Shown here: one piece after another, positions 19,855 to 20,374 of the stretch
Layout: the number at the start of each line of letters is the position of its first letter
Numbering within the stretch: the first letter of the stretch is position 1
Source of the DNA: JBDUDK01 sp040002995
GTDB lineage: Bacteria; Actinomycetota; Acidimicrobiia; Acidimicrobiales; Ilumatobacteraceae
NCBI GenBank assembly: GCA_040002995.1
Contig: JBDUDK010000045.1
Location: forward strand, 1 to 20,374
DNA length: 20,374 bases
Direction: 5' to 3'
Program-made: the position numbers and the translations under genes
Notes under the pieces: generated by a model
Told to the model about the DNA's origin: nothing
Databases searched by the model: none
The model's input: only the letters and a program-made list of their open reading frames with translations

Positions 19855-20373
19855 TCAGGTTCCAACCTCGATGCCGGCTTGGACGGCGGCCGCGTCGGCG
19901 TGGTTTAGGTAGCGGTCGGGGATGGGCAGACGGAATATCCGAGCCATGTTGAGGCCAAGGATCCGAGCGCGCTCGCCATCGTCGAGGTCGCCCATCGTGC
20001 GCTCGATGGCTTGCGCGGAGTACGGCCAGCTGCCTTCGTGGTGGGGGAAGTCGTTGGCCCACAGGAAGTTGTCGACGAGGCCGTGCTCGCGAACAAGGTC
20101 GAGCCCCGGCTTGTCCTCCTGGAAAGTGGCGAAGCCTTGACGGTGGAAGTACTCGCTCGGGAGCAGCTCCAGCTTGGGTTTCACCCACATGTGGTGCTTC
20201 CGGTACGCCTCGTCCATCGCCACCAGCGCCCAGGGCACCCAGCCGATGCCCGCCTCGACCGAACCGAACCGGAGCGTGGGGTGGCGCTCGGCGACGCCCG
20301 AGGCGCAGATGTTGACCAACGGCTCCATCGTCGGCGCGAGGGAGTGGACGGTGTAATTGATGACCGCGCCACC
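19855..20373 (-). CDS. Amidohydrolase family 2 (metal-dependent hydrolase), C-terminal part (5' end outside window)
   Basis: The last 172 codons of a TIM-barrel hydrolase or decarboxylase of the Amidohydro_2 type. Characteristic pieces are RFGSVEAGIGWVPWAL (the strand with the acidic residue after the barrel core), the end-of-barrel block FLWANDFPHHEGSWPYS with the Asp that would be the last metal/catalytic ligand, and the closing MARIFRLP helix (ILGLNMARIF). The HxH motif of strand 1 lies outside. The frame is open to the window edge, so the ATG at 20328 is internal. Its stop is two bases from the thiolase-like GTG, so it is the upstream gene of a three-gene operon. Relatives occur in actinobacterial aromatic and steroid catabolic clusters; the substrate is unknown. 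Confidence 0.9.
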   Translation of the reverse strand, partial: GGAVINYTVHSLAPTMEPLVNICASGVAERHPTLRFGSVEAGIGWVPWALVAMDEAYRKHHMWVKPKLELLPSEYFHRQGFATFQEDKPGLDLVREHGLVDNFLWANDFPHHEGSWPYSAQAIERTMGDLDDGERARILGLNMARIFRLPIPDRYLNHADAAAVQAGIEVGT

Positions 20374-20374
20374 C

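Noticed and set aside
18641..19912. Long plus-strand open frame (423 codons) opposite the thiolase-like gene
   Set aside because: It is the antisense shadow of a clear gene; the translation is rich in Arg, His, Glu and Val without any domain, as expected from high-GC codon bias.

Overview
The window looks like chromosome of a high-GC actinobacterium, most likely of the Acidimicrobiia type. The signs are strong G/C bias at third codon positions, very tight packing with many ATGA/GTGA start-stop overlaps, TANNNT boxes 6-7 nt before start codons (leaderless transcription), a SAM-IV-class riboswitch, an LCP cell-wall protein, and an actinobacterial-style FadD ligase and Ltp2/DUF35 pair. The taxonomic call is inference; no 16S or marker tree is available here.

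Left part (1-10,816) is orderly and nearly gap-free. It starts with the 3' end of a glutathione peroxidase gene. A leftward ABC-2 exporter pair follows (permease 159-1010, ATPase 1007-1972), then a divergent acyl-CoA ligase (2050-3669). Next is a methionine operon: an extended -10 box, a SAM-IV-type riboswitch (about 3717-3845), metX (3904-5073) and a trans-sulfuration enzyme (5070-6245). A small antisense membrane-anchored gene (6246-6632) has no intergenic DNA on either side. From 6631 a tightly packed rightward set encodes a lipoprotein, an LCP protein, an Fpg/Nei DNA glycosylase, a secreted Thr/Pro-rich membrane protein, a 77-aa protein and an EamA permease. It ends at a tRNA-Gly(GCC) gene.

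The middle part (10,817 to about 18,230) is a loosely packed accessory zone that begins directly after the tRNA. It holds three gene relics: a serine-recombinase fragment (-), a frameshifted cytochrome P450 fragment (+) and the 3' end of thiG (+). Between and after them stand apparently intact genes: a secreted metzincin-like protein with a Gln in place of the first zinc His, an adenosylhomocysteinase-like protein lacking several catalytic residues, a small P-loop kinase, an aminoglycoside-nucleotidyltransferase-like protein, a FAD monooxygenase, and a PadR regulator with its partner membrane protein. Gaps at 14,000-14,275, 14,756-15,011 and 16,827-17,064 hold nothing I can assign.

The right end (18,240-20,374) is a leftward catabolic operon: amidohydrolase (5' end outside the window), a Cys-less thiolase-fold protein, and a DUF35 zinc-ribbon/OB protein. 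The thiolase-like gene and the DUF35 gene overlap at GTGA. This resembles the Ltp2-ChsH2(DUF35) retro-aldolase arrangement of steroid side-chain degradation, and the FadD-like ligase at the left would suit a similar acyl-CoA catabolism. I found no CRISPR array, complete insertion sequence or complete prophage.
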